Of a stretch of DNA of 13,169 nucleotides, positions 1 through 7,233 are shown one piece after another. Numbering within the stretch: the stretch's first letter is position 1; the number at the start of each line of letters is the position of its first letter. The translations under genes and the position numbers were made by a program. The notes under the pieces were generated by a model that ran no database searches, was not told where the DNA came from, and worked only from the letters and a program-made list of their open reading frames with translations. This stretch comes from Bacteroidota bacterium. GTDB taxonomy: Bacteria > Bacteroidota > Bacteroidia > Bacteroidales > UBA10428. The DNA lies in contig JAHEEB010000027.1 of assembly GCA_024640925.1 (NCBI GenBank), positions 1 to 13,169 on the forward strand, read 5' to 3'.

Positions 1-1026
1 GTTGATTATGCTCATAATTCTGGTGAAAAAGCTAAATCTGAAGAAGCCGAGAAATTCAATGCGGGCGAATTTATGTTCGACCATATTCGTGATTCGTATT
101 CGTGGCATATAATTACTTTTGGTCATAAAGATATTAGTATTCCATTGCCCGTTATTCTTTATAGTAAAGAGAAAGGGTTAAATATTTTTATGTCTAACAA
201 GTTCCATCATGGAGAAATGGAATATAAAGGCTTTAAATTAAATTTAGAAGGAAAAAATAAAAGCAGAGTTACTGAGAGACTTGCTGATGGCACTGAAATT
301 CTTCCTTTTGATCTTTCAATAACAAAAAATATAGCTTCGTTATTTATCAGTATTATTATTATCCTATCGCTTTTCCTGTCTATTGCCAGGTCTTACAAGA
401 AAAACCCCTTTAGTGCTCCTAAAGGGTTGCAGTCATGGCTCGAACCAATTATTTTATTTGTTCGTGATGATATAGTCCGTCCGGCCATTGGGGATAAAAA
501 CTATGAGAAATTTATGCCTTATCTGCTTACCGTTTTCTTCTTTGTATGGATTAATAATATGTTGGGCTTAGTGCCTATTTTTCCTGGAGGGGCCAATTTA
601 ACCGGAAATATTGCAGTTACAATGATCTTAGCAATATTCACTTTTGTTATAACAAACATAAATGGGAAAAAAACATACTGGACACACATGGTAAATATGC
701 CGGGAGTACCTCTTTGGCTTAAGCTTCCTCCTCTGCCCATTATGCCTTTTGTAGAAATCATTGGAGTATTTATGAAGCCCTTTGTGTTGATGATTCGACT
801 TTTTGCCAATATAACAGCTGGTCATATTATTGCCTTAGGATTTGTTTCTCTGATATTCCTTTTTGGTGAAATGAATCATTATCTTGGATATGGAGTTTCG
901 ATATTCTCTCTGCTCTTCATGATTTTTATGACATTTCTCGAATTGCTGGTGGCATTTTTACAAGCTTATGTATTTACTTTTCTGTCGGCTCTTTATTTTG
1001 GTTTGTCAACAGAAGAACATCATTAA
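1..1026 (+). CDS. atpB: ATP synthase Fo subunit a (AtpB), 5'-truncated by window edge
   Basis: This is the membrane subunit a of F1Fo ATP synthase, which forms the two proton half-channels against the c-ring. The frame is open from base 1; the 24 codons before the first ATG (73) read as protein (VDYAHNSGEK...), so the true start lies upstream and the window shows about 341 residues plus stop. The extended hydrophilic N-terminal part with the GEFMFDHIRDSYSWHI block is typical of Bacteroidota AtpB, which carries a periplasmic extension. Several hydrophobic helices follow, then the conserved block MKPFVLMIRLFANITAGH, whose Arg (codon 796-798) is the essential stator arginine facing the c-ring carboxylate. 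The gene ends HH-TAA, 30 nt before atpE. Identity is certain from motif and operon context; only the start is unknown. Confidence 0.97.
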   Translation, partial: VDYAHNSGEKAKSEEAEKFNAGEFMFDHIRDSYSWHIITFGHKDISIPLPVILYSKEKGLNIFMSNKFHHGEMEYKGFKLNLEGKNKSRVTERLADGTEILPFDLSITKNIASLFISIIIILSLFLSIARSYKKNPFSAPKGLQSWLEPIILFVRDDIVRPAIGDKNYEKFMPYLLTVFFFVWINNMLGLVPIFPGGANLTGNIAVTMILAIFTFVITNINGKKTYWTHMVNMPGVPLWLKLPPLPIMPFVEIIGVFMKPFVLMIRLFANITAGHIIALGFVSLIFLFGEMNHYLGYGVSIFSLLFMIFMTFLELLVAFLQAYVFTFLSALYFGLSTEEHH

Positions 1027-1050
1027 TATTATTATTACTATTTAAACTAA

Positions 1051-1335
<285 letters not shown>

Positions 1336-1349
1336 TACCATTATTAATG

Positions 1350-1383
1350 AAGATAGTATGATTTGGAATCATACTATCTTTTT
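1350..1383 (+). terminator. Terminator-like hairpin inside the atp operon, between atpE and atpF
   Basis: The arms 1350-1363 (AAGATAGTATGATT) and 1367-1380 (AATCATACTATCTT) pair perfectly over 14 bp around a 3-nt TGG loop. The 3' arm runs into TTTTT (1379-1383), so the form is that of an intrinsic terminator on the + strand; the minus strand has no T tract after the stem. The stem is AT-rich. It sits 15 nt after the atpE stop and 18 nt before the atpF start. Since atpF-H-A-G clearly continue the operon, it more likely causes partial termination or protects the 3' end of an atpBE message than fully stops transcription (inference). Confidence 0.7.
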
Positions 1384-1400
1384 AACTTAAATTATTAGTT

Positions 1401-1895
1401 ATGGAATTATTAATTCCCCATACCGGTACGTTAATCTGGATGCTAATTTCCTTTAGTATTGTTTTATATATACTTAAGAAATTCGCCTGGAAACCAATAA
1501 CCAGTGCCCTTAAGGCCCGAGAGAACTCCATAGATGAAGCTTTACGTTCAGCTGAAATGGCTCGAGAAGAGATGCAAAAACTTCAGGCCAATAATGAACT
1601 TATTCTTGCCGAAGCCAGATCTGCTCGTGATAAAATACTTAAGGAAGCCCGTGATTTAAAGGACGATATTATTAATGAAGCAAAACAAAAAGCTGTTGGG
1701 GAAGCTGAAAAAATGATTAATAGTGCACGTGAAGCAATAAAAAATGAAAAATCGGCTGCTATTAAAGAAATTAAGGAACAAGTTGCCATTCTTTCCATAA
1801 CTATTGCCGAGAAAATTTTGCAGGAGAAACTTGAAGAAGATGACAAGCAGCGCGAAATAATCGACAGATTTTTACGAGATATCAAAATGAATTAA
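1401..1895 (+). CDS. atpF: ATP synthase Fo subunit b (AtpF)
   Basis: This is the peripheral stalk subunit b, which links the membrane a subunit to the delta subunit and F1 head. The 164-residue protein has one N-terminal membrane helix (LIWMLISFSIVLYILKKFAW, about residues 11-30) followed by a long, highly charged alpha-helical coiled-coil region rich in Glu, Lys and Ala (about residues 38-150). The motif FAWKPI after the membrane helix is characteristic of bacterial b subunits. Length is in the usual 155-170 range. The ATG start is 65 nt after the atpE stop and just beyond the inter-gene hairpin; the stop is 12 nt from the atpH ATG. A single b gene with no b' paralogue implies a homodimeric stalk. 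Confidence 0.96.
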   Translation: MELLIPHTGTLIWMLISFSIVLYILKKFAWKPITSALKARENSIDEALRSAEMAREEMQKLQANNELILAEARSARDKILKEARDLKDDIINEAKQKAVGEAEKMINSAREAIKNEKSAAIKEIKEQVAILSITIAEKILQEKLEEDDKQREIIDRFLRDIKMN

Positions 1896-1907
1896 TATTC
1901 TTTGTCG

Positions 1908-2447
1908 ATGAACGAGGGGTTAATAACAGCAAGATATGCCAAAGCACTTTACCAGCTTGGCGAGGAAGAAGGAAAGATTGAAGAACTGCGATCAGACATC
2001 CTGATTATTGAGGAAACCATAAAAGAATTACCTGAATTTCTGAGTTTTCTACAGAGTCCGATTGTTAAAGTATCTGCTAAATTTTCAATATATAATGAAA
2101 TATTCACAGGTAAAGTAGATGGATATACTGTAAGTTTTTTAAAGCTGCTTACCCAAAACAAGCGTGAATCGTATCTTCCATCGATATGCCGATTTTTTCT
2201 TCAAATTTATAAAGAACATAAGGGTATAAAAGATGGGGTTATAACTACTGCCACTCCCCTTGACAAAAAACAACTTCAGGATATTCATTCCCTTATTAAA
2301 AGGCTTTTTAAAATTGATGTTGACTTAACTGAAAAAGTTGATAAATCAATTATTGGCGGTTTCAAACTCCGTATAGAAGATCAGCAGATAGATGCAACCA
2401 TTGCCTCTAAAATAAAAAGAATAAAAACAGAGCTTATAAATTCGTAA
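1908..2447 (+). CDS. atpH: ATP synthase F1 subunit delta (AtpH)
   Basis: This is the OSCP/delta subunit, which sits on top of the alpha3beta3 head and joins it to the b stalk. The N-terminal block MNEGLITARYAKALYQLGEEEGK and the C-terminal block SIIGGFKLRIEDQQIDATI are family hallmarks. I chose ATG at 1908 (179 residues) because MNEGL..ARYAKAL is the usual family start; an in-frame TTG at 1902 would add two residues (M-S) and cannot be excluded. It lies 12 nt after atpF and 15 nt before atpA, so it is part of the same transcript. Length is normal for the family. Confidence 0.95.
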   Translation: MNEGLITARYAKALYQLGEEEGKIEELRSDILIIEETIKELPEFLSFLQSPIVKVSAKFSIYNEIFTGKVDGYTVSFLKLLTQNKRESYLPSICRFFLQIYKEHKGIKDGVITTATPLDKKQLQDIHSLIKRLFKIDVDLTEKVDKSIIGGFKLRIEDQQIDATIASKIKRIKTELINS

Positions 2448-2462
2448 TTAACTTATTACTAT

Positions 2463-4040
2463 ATGTCAACTATAAAACCTTCGGAAGTAGCCAAGATACT
2501 TAAACAACAACTTAAGGGCATCACCACCGAAGTTGAACTGGAAGAAGTAGGTGTTGTGCTTGAAGTAGGCGACGGCATTGCCCGTATTCATGGACTTAAT
2601 AATGTTCGTGCCAACGAGATGATAGAATTTGATTCTGGTGTTAAGGGAATTGTTCTTAATCTCGAAGAAGACAATGTAGGTGCTGTATTGCTTGGTTCTA
2701 CCGAAAAAGTTAGAGAAGGCGACCAGGTTAAGAGGACAAACCGTATTGCTTCTATCAATGTGGGCGATGGTTTACTGGGACGTATTATTAATACAATTGG
2801 CGAACCCCTCGATGGAAAAGGCCCAATTGTTGGCAAAACTTTTGAACTACCTTTTGAACGTAAAGCTCCAGGGGTAATTTTCAGACAACCAGTAAGTGAA
2901 CCTCTTCAAACCGGTATTAAAGCAATTGATGCCATGATACCAATCGGCCGCGGACAACGTGAGTTAATTATCGGCGACCGTCAAACGGGTAAAACTGCTA
3001 TTGCTGTTGATACCATTATTAACCAAAAAGAATTTTACGAAAGAGGCGAACCGGTTTATTGTATTTATGTAGCCATTGGACAAAAAGGTTCGACTGTTGC
3101 AAATATTGCCAAAACATTGGAAGCAAGTGGTGCTATGGCCTATACGGTTATAGTTGCTGCCACTGCTGCTGATCCTGCCGCTCTTCAATTCTATGCTCCT
3201 TTTGCAGGTACTTGTATTGGTGAATATTATCGTGATACGGGTCGTTCTGCACTTATTATATTCGACGATCTTTCAAAACAGGCAGTGTCGTATCGTGAAG
3301 TTTCATTGTTGCTCCGTCGTCCTCCAGGACGTGAAGCTTACCCTGGTGATGTTTTCTATCTTCACTCAAGGTTATTGGAAAGAGCAGCAAAAATTATTAA
3401 AAACGACGAAATTGCTGCCAATATGAATGATTTACCAGACATATTAAGGCCGATGGTAAAAGGTGGTGGTTCGTTAACTGCCCTGCCAATTATCGAAACC
3501 CAGGCTGGTGACGTATCAGCTTACATACCAACAAATGTTATTTCTATTACTGATGGCCAGATTTTTCTTGAATCGAACCTGTTTAACGCCGGGATAAGAC
3601 CTGCAATCAATGTTGGTATCTCTGTTTCGCGTGTTGGTGGTTCGGCACAGGTAAAATCAATGAGAAGGGTTGCCGGTACATTAAAACTTGACCAGGCCCA
3701 ATACCGTGAGTTGGAAGCATTTTCCAAATTCGGTTCGGATCTGGATTCAGCTACACTGGCCATTTTGGATAAGGGTGCAAAAAATGTGGAAATTTTGAAA
3801 CAGGGGCAATATTCTCCACTCCCACTTGAAAAACAAGTAGCCATAATCTTTTGTGGAACAAAAGGTTTGCTGTCAGAAGTTCCGATTGAAAAAATTAAAG
3901 AATTTGAAAAAGAATACCTTGAATTTGTTGAATTAAAACACAAAGATATTCTTGAATCGCTCAGGTCTGGTGTTATCAACGCTGAAATTGAAAATCGACT
4001 GACACTTATTGCTAAAGAGGTTGCTGAAAGGTATAAATAA
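2463..4040 (+). CDS. atpA: ATP synthase F1 subunit alpha (AtpA)
   Basis: This is the non-catalytic nucleotide-binding subunit of the F1 hexamer, 525 residues, close to the 500-525 norm. Domains run in order: N-terminal beta-barrel (about 25-95), the nucleotide-binding domain with Walker A GDRQTGKT (171-178) and a Walker B-like strand ALIIFDDL (263-270), then the helical C-terminal domain. The alpha signature with the arginine finger that completes the catalytic site on beta is present as [10 protein letters not shown], with R390 the finger residue. Nothing key is missing. The gene starts at ATG 2463, 15 nt after atpH, and ends 6 nt before atpG, so translation is likely coupled. In this phylum beta and epsilon are normally encoded separately from this gene block. 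Confidence 0.98.
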   Translation: MSTIKPSEVAKILKQQLKGITTEVELEEVGVVLEVGDGIARIHGLNNVRANEMIEFDSGVKGIVLNLEEDNVGAVLLGSTEKVREGDQVKRTNRIASINVGDGLLGRIINTIGEPLDGKGPIVGKTFELPFERKAPGVIFRQPVSEPLQTGIKAIDAMIPIGRGQRELIIGDRQTGKTAIAVDTIINQKEFYERGEPVYCIYVAIGQKGSTVANIAKTLEASGAMAYTVIVAATAADPAALQFYAPFAGTCIGEYYRDTGRSALIIFDDLSKQAVSYREVSLLLRRPPGREAYPGDVFYLHSRLLERAAKIIKNDEIAANMNDLPDILRPMVKGGGSLTALPIIETQAGDVSAYIPTNVISITDGQIFLESNLFNAGIRPAINVGISVSRVGGSAQVKSMRRVAGTLKLDQAQYRELEAFSKFGSDLDSATLAILDKGAKNVEILKQGQYSPLPLEKQVAIIFCGTKGLLSEVPIEKIKEFEKEYLEFVELKHKDILESLRSGVINAEIENRLTLIAKEVAERYK

Positions 4041-4046
4041 TAAATT

Positions 4047-4931
4047 ATGGCGAATCTTAAAGAAATACGCAACAGGATTGTCTCGGTAAAATCGACCAAA
4101 CAAATAACCAGTGCCATGAAAATGGTATCTGCTGCCAAGTTGCGCAAAGCTCAGGATGCGATAATTCAAATGCGACCTTATTCAACAACCCTTCAGGAAA
4201 TATTGAACAATCTGATGTTGAATTTCGATGGTTCTGATATAGGTTCCTTTTTTGCAAAAAGAAATCAAGGCAAAGTCCTTTTTGTCTGTATTACTTCCAA
4301 CAAGGGATTATGTGGCGGATTTAATTCAAATATTGCAAAAAGGTTGATTCTTGAACTTCAGGATAATCAATATGCAGGTTTTTATAAATCGGGAAAAGCA
4401 GATATTTTTTGCATTGGTAAAAAAGGAGCTGAACAGTTAAAATCAAAAGGGTTTAAGGCAACCAAATCGTTTCATAGTATATTAGAAACATTGGCATATA
4501 GTCAAGTTGCCGATTTGGCAGATGATATTATATCGAGGTTCCTAAAAGGCGAATATACTCAGGTAAAATTGTTTTACAACAGTTTTAAAAATGCAGGAAC
4601 ACAAGTTGTTACCTGTGAAGAATATTTACCCTTATCAAAACCGGAACCCCAAAAAGCTGAAGTTGCCCAGGCCGATTATATCCTTGAGCCTTCGCAAAAT
4701 GAAATTGTTAAGGAACTGATCCCAAAAGCATTAAAATTAGGAATTTTCAAAGCTATTCTCGACTCTAACGCTTCTGAGCATGGTGCCAGGATGACTGCTA
4801 TGCATAAAGCTACTGATAATGCAACGGAATTAATTAAATCATTCCAGCTGGATTATAACAAAGCCCGACAAGCAACCATCACAAATGAAATACTTGAAAT
4901 AGTCAGTGGTGCAGAAGCTCTAAAAGGGTAA
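4047..4931 (+). CDS. atpG: ATP synthase F1 subunit gamma (AtpG)
   Basis: This is the central rotor shaft subunit gamma, 294 residues. The N-terminal helix begins MANLKEIRNRIVSVKSTKQITSAMKMVSAAKLRKAQ, the classic gamma opening that forms one strand of the shaft coiled coil. The middle part is the Rossmann-like foot domain, with the conserved SNKGLCGGFN at about residues 87-96. The C-terminal helix carries SEHGARMTAMHKATDNATELI, the second family signature, and ends at SGAEALKG. It is the last gene of the operon here: a hairpin starts at its stop codon, and the next gene begins about 250 nt later. Gamma is normally followed by beta and epsilon in proteobacterial operons; that is not the case here. 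Confidence 0.97.
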   Translation: MANLKEIRNRIVSVKSTKQITSAMKMVSAAKLRKAQDAIIQMRPYSTTLQEILNNLMLNFDGSDIGSFFAKRNQGKVLFVCITSNKGLCGGFNSNIAKRLILELQDNQYAGFYKSGKADIFCIGKKGAEQLKSKGFKATKSFHSILETLAYSQVADLADDIISRFLKGEYTQVKLFYNSFKNAGTQVVTCEEYLPLSKPEPQKAEVAQADYILEPSQNEIVKELIPKALKLGIFKAILDSNASEHGARMTAMHKATDNATELIKSFQLDYNKARQATITNEILEIVSGAEALKG

Positions 4932-4961
4932 AAAATATTTACAGCAGCGGTAATATTTTTT
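4931..4961 (+). terminator. Probable terminator of the atp operon
   Basis: The arms 4931-4939 (AAAAATATT) and 4952-4960 (AATATTTTT) pair over 9 bp. With the unpaired T at 4940 bulged, an inner AC/GT pair (4941-4942 with 4950-4951) can extend the stem. The 3' arm ends in a run of six Ts to 4961. The stem is nearly all A/T and therefore weak, but position (overlapping the last base of the atpG stop codon) and T tract fit an operon end. Confidence 0.45.
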
Positions 4962-5178
4962 ATGAACAAAATAATTTAATCATAAATATTTAGTTTTTAC
5001 TAATAAAACAGATATCACGGGGTAACACAAATCGTATTATACTCGTAAAAATTGATTGTTTGAAACTATAGAATGAAACAGAATATTATTTTTGTATCTT
5101 TAGTTCATAAAATATTATTTCATACAATCTTAAATAATTTTTAGAGTTATTTTTGATAAAGGTTAAATTGTCATCTTA
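4962..5178 (+). promoter_or_regulatory. Intergenic region with candidate Bacteroidota promoter for the pseudo-GH16 gene
   Basis: This 217-nt AT-rich region separates the atp operon end from the next gene. TATTTTTG at 5148-5155 matches the Bacteroidota -7 consensus TAnnTTTG exactly, which would put the transcription start about 15 nt before the ATG at 5179. A second near-match, TATCTTTA, lies at 5095-5102. Neither has a good TTTG -33 element at the expected 19-21 bp spacing, so both are only suggestive in this AT-rich context. No RNA gene or ORF is apparent. Confidence 0.3.
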
Positions 5179-6618
5179 ATGGCTGGATTAAAAACTTTAC
5201 TTGGGCTTTACCCTAAAACCATTGCTTACGAGCAAAAACGTAAGCAACTTTCAGAAGAATTCAATGCACTCAATGAGTACGAAACTTCTGACGAGCTTGC
5301 TCGATTCAAAGAGCTTGATCAATACCTTAAATCTGAAGAGTTTGTTTCGGAAAAAAGGGAATTATTGAACCTTCGATATAAAGGTTCCGATGAATATCTC
5401 AAAGAAAAAGAGTTCCAACAGCTAAGCAAAGACAGTTCAATGAAACTGTTTTTCAAAACAGCATCATCTGATACATTGAAGCTATACCAACGGATGACTG
5501 GTTCTGATAAGCTTGCAAAATTTCAGGAATTACAGGAATTTGTAAAATCTGAAGAATTTTTTAGTGCAAAAAGGAAGGCTGCAGTTGAGAAAAAGCCTTT
5601 TAAAAATACTGAAGAGTACAAAAAATCTGTTGAGCTTAAACTTTTCGAGAAAGATCCTGAGATTAAGACCTATTTTAAATTTTCAAAATCTAAAGATCTT
5701 CAGAATTACAATGCAATTAATGCATCCAATAAACTAACTCAATACGAAGAGCTTAAAGAATATGTGAAAACCACATATTTCTTAGAAAAAAAGAAATACC
5801 TGTCCCTTTCACCTAAAACCCGGTGGAAACAATCCGAACCATATGCCAGGTTACAAGAATTTGAAAACCTAAGCAAATCGGAGAAAATTGTTTGGTACAA
5901 GAAATTTAAAGATCATAAAAAGTTCGATTGGTTCCGCACATGGCAGCTTACTTTTGACGATGAATTCGATACCGGAAAAATTGACAAGAATAAGTGGCTG
6001 ACTAAATATTTTTGGGGAGAAGAAATATTGAAAGACAGTTACTCTGTGTCTGCTGAGAAGCATTTTGTGACGGATGGCAACAATCTGGAGTTTAATAAAA
6101 GTGCATTACGAATTATTACACGAAAAGAAAATGCATCAGGCAAAATGTGGCATGATGAATTTGGCTTTATTCCTAAAGAATTCGATTATACTTCGGGTCT
6201 TATAAACAGTGGGAGTAGCTTCAGACAGAGATATGGCCTTTTTGAAGCCAAAATCAGGTTCTCTAATAATCCTGATGTTTTGAATGCTTTTTGGATGGTT
6301 GGAGATAAGAAACTTCCCCATATCGACATTGCAAAAGCTGATTCAAAGGTTAGAATGGGCATTCAGTCTGAAAATGGTACTTCTCACTATAAAACATTAG
6401 GATTAAAACGATTTGTTGAAGATTTCCATATTTTCAGTATAGAGTGGTCTCCTGAAAAAATTGTTTGGAAAATAAATGGTCTCGAAGCCTCAACAGTTAA
6501 ACTTGATTTACCTCAACAAGAAATGTATGTTGCTTTTAGTTCAGGGGTTTATAAAGATTTGGTTCAGAGTTTACCATCTGCTTTTGAAGTTGATTGGATT
6601 AAATGCTATAAAGAATAA
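5179..6618 (+). CDS. Triple-repeat protein with a catalytically inactive-looking GH16 domain
   Basis: The 479-residue protein has two parts. Residues 27-249 are three tandem ~74-residue repeats (27-100, 101-174, 175-249), lysine/glutamate-rich and predicted helical, each with a core like SDKLAKFQELQEFVKSEEF. Residues about 253-478 are a GH16 (laminarinase/kappa-carrageenase clan) jelly-roll: LTFDDEFD near its start, YGLFEAKIRF (352-361), FWMVGD (371-376), FHIFSIEWSPEKIVWKING (416-434) and a final VDWIKCY. The GH16 active-site motif EIDIxE reads H381-I-D-I-A-K386: nucleophile and acid/base glutamates are gone while the middle Asp stays. There is no signal peptide or lipobox, unlike typical exported GH16 enzymes. 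A glycan-binding or scaffold role is inferred; enzymatic activity is unlikely. It stands alone between terminators. The fold call is strong, the function is unknown. Confidence 0.85.
   Translation: MAGLKTLLGLYPKTIAYEQKRKQLSEEFNALNEYETSDELARFKELDQYLKSEEFVSEKRELLNLRYKGSDEYLKEKEFQQLSKDSSMKLFFKTASSDTLKLYQRMTGSDKLAKFQELQEFVKSEEFFSAKRKAAVEKKPFKNTEEYKKSVELKLFEKDPEIKTYFKFSKSKDLQNYNAINASNKLTQYEELKEYVKTTYFLEKKKYLSLSPKTRWKQSEPYARLQEFENLSKSEKIVWYKKFKDHKKFDWFRTWQLTFDDEFDTGKIDKNKWLTKYFWGEEILKDSYSVSAEKHFVTDGNNLEFNKSALRIITRKENASGKMWHDEFGFIPKEFDYTSGLINSGSSFRQRYGLFEAKIRFSNNPDVLNAFWMVGDKKLPHIDIAKADSKVRMGIQSENGTSHYKTLGLKRFVEDFHIFSIEWSPEKIVWKINGLEASTVKLDLPQQEMYVAFSSGVYKDLVQSLPSAFEVDWIKCYKE
5257..5925 (+). repeat. 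Three tandem ~222-bp coding repeats (74-75 aa units)
   Basis: The units are 5257-5478, 5479-5700 and 5701-5925, seen by aligning the translation: SDELARFKELDQYLKSEEF, SDKLAKFQELQEFVKSEEF and SNKLTQYEELKEYVKTTYF occur at the same register. Each unit divides further into two half-repeats beginning with S/T-[DEN]-x-[LY] at residues 37, 70, 109, 144, 183 and 219 (spacing 33-39). The DNA has diverged, so this is an old protein-level duplication rather than a recent tandem array. Confidence 0.75.
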
Positions 6619-6639
6619 ATTTATTTAGTTGATATAGTG

Positions 6640-6668
6640 AAAAATGCCGGGAAATGACCGGCATTTTT
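6640..6668 (+). terminator. Strong intrinsic terminator after the pseudo-GH16 gene
   Basis: AAAAATGCCGG (6640-6650) pairs perfectly with CCGGCATTTTT (6658-6668) around a 7-nt GAAATGA loop. It gives an 11-bp stem with a GC core and a T5 end, 21 nt after the stop codon. By symmetry it could also act on the minus strand, but no minus-strand gene ends here. Confidence 0.85.
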
Positions 6669-6739
6669 ATTTTAAATACTATCTGCATTTTTCATGAAAT
6701 CGCTGAAAAATAATCACAACTAGAAGGAATAAATAATAC

Positions 6740-6747
6740 TATCTTTG
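6740..6747 (+). promoter_or_regulatory. Candidate -7 promoter box upstream of the dCMP deaminase gene
   Basis: TATCTTTG matches the Bacteroidota -7 consensus TAnnTTTG exactly and lies 35 nt before the ATG at 6783, downstream of the previous gene's terminator. A clear TTTG -33 element about 20 bp upstream is not visible. It would drive the deaminase-protease gene pair. Confidence 0.45.
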
Positions 6748-6782
6748 AGAGACAAAAGAAAGCAGAAGAATCAATCGAATCA

Positions 6783-7229
6783 ATGAACAAAAATGAATCT
6801 GTTAAACCCTATGGAAAAAGGCAAAGGGATTTTGATATTCGATATCTGGAAATGGCAAGGATATGGGCAAAAAATTCCTATTGTAAAAGAAGACAGGTTG
6901 GAGCCTTAATTGTAAAAGGCCGTATGATAATTTCTGATGGTTATAATGGTACACCCGAAGGATTTGAAAATGTATGTGAGGATGATAGTGGTAAAACAAA
7001 GCCCTATGTCCTTCATGCTGAAGCAAACGCCATAACAAAAGTTGCTAAAAGCCATAATAGCAGCGAAGGAGCCACTTTGTATATAACAACATCGCCCTGT
7101 ATGGAATGTGCAAAACTAATCATTCAATCGGGTATTCGGCGTGTGGTCTATTGTGAAAACTATCATAGTAACGATGGAATTGAAATTCTTGAAAGAGCTG
7201 GTATAGAAATTGAATATTTGGAAATTTAA
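6783..7229 (+). CDS. dCMP deaminase family protein
   Basis: This zinc-dependent deaminase most likely converts dCMP to dUMP, supplying thymidylate synthase (EC 3.5.4.12), in the cytoplasm. The 148 residues contain the cytidine-deaminase zinc motif in full: H78-A-E80 (HAEANA) and P105-C106-x-x-C109 (SPCMECAK), with E80 as the proton shuttle and H78, C106 and C109 as zinc ligands. RYLEMARIWAKNSYCKRRQVGALIVK and DGYNGTPEGFENVCE are typical of the dCMP deaminase/ComEB subfamily rather than of tRNA adenosine or riboflavin deaminases. It is followed by the S41 protease gene with a 4-nt gap, so they are co-transcribed; I recall this pairing from other Bacteroidota, without a clear functional reason. 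Upstream lies a perfect -7 box. Confidence 0.9.
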   Translation: MNKNESVKPYGKRQRDFDIRYLEMARIWAKNSYCKRRQVGALIVKGRMIISDGYNGTPEGFENVCEDDSGKTKPYVLHAEANAITKVAKSHNSSEGATLYITTSPCMECAKLIIQSGIRRVVYCENYHSNDGIEILERAGIEIEYLEI

Positions 7230-7233
7230 TAAA

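Noticed and set aside
3521..4147. 208-codon minus-strand frame across the atpA/atpG junction
   Set aside because: Antisense shadow of atpA with Ser/Ile/Leu-rich composition and no domain; the plus-strand genes are certain.
7210..7233. TTG start at 7210 for the S41 protease, overlapping the deaminase gene
   Set aside because: It adds MNIWKFNK before a normal signal anchor; ATG 7234, just after the deaminase stop, is the simpler start.
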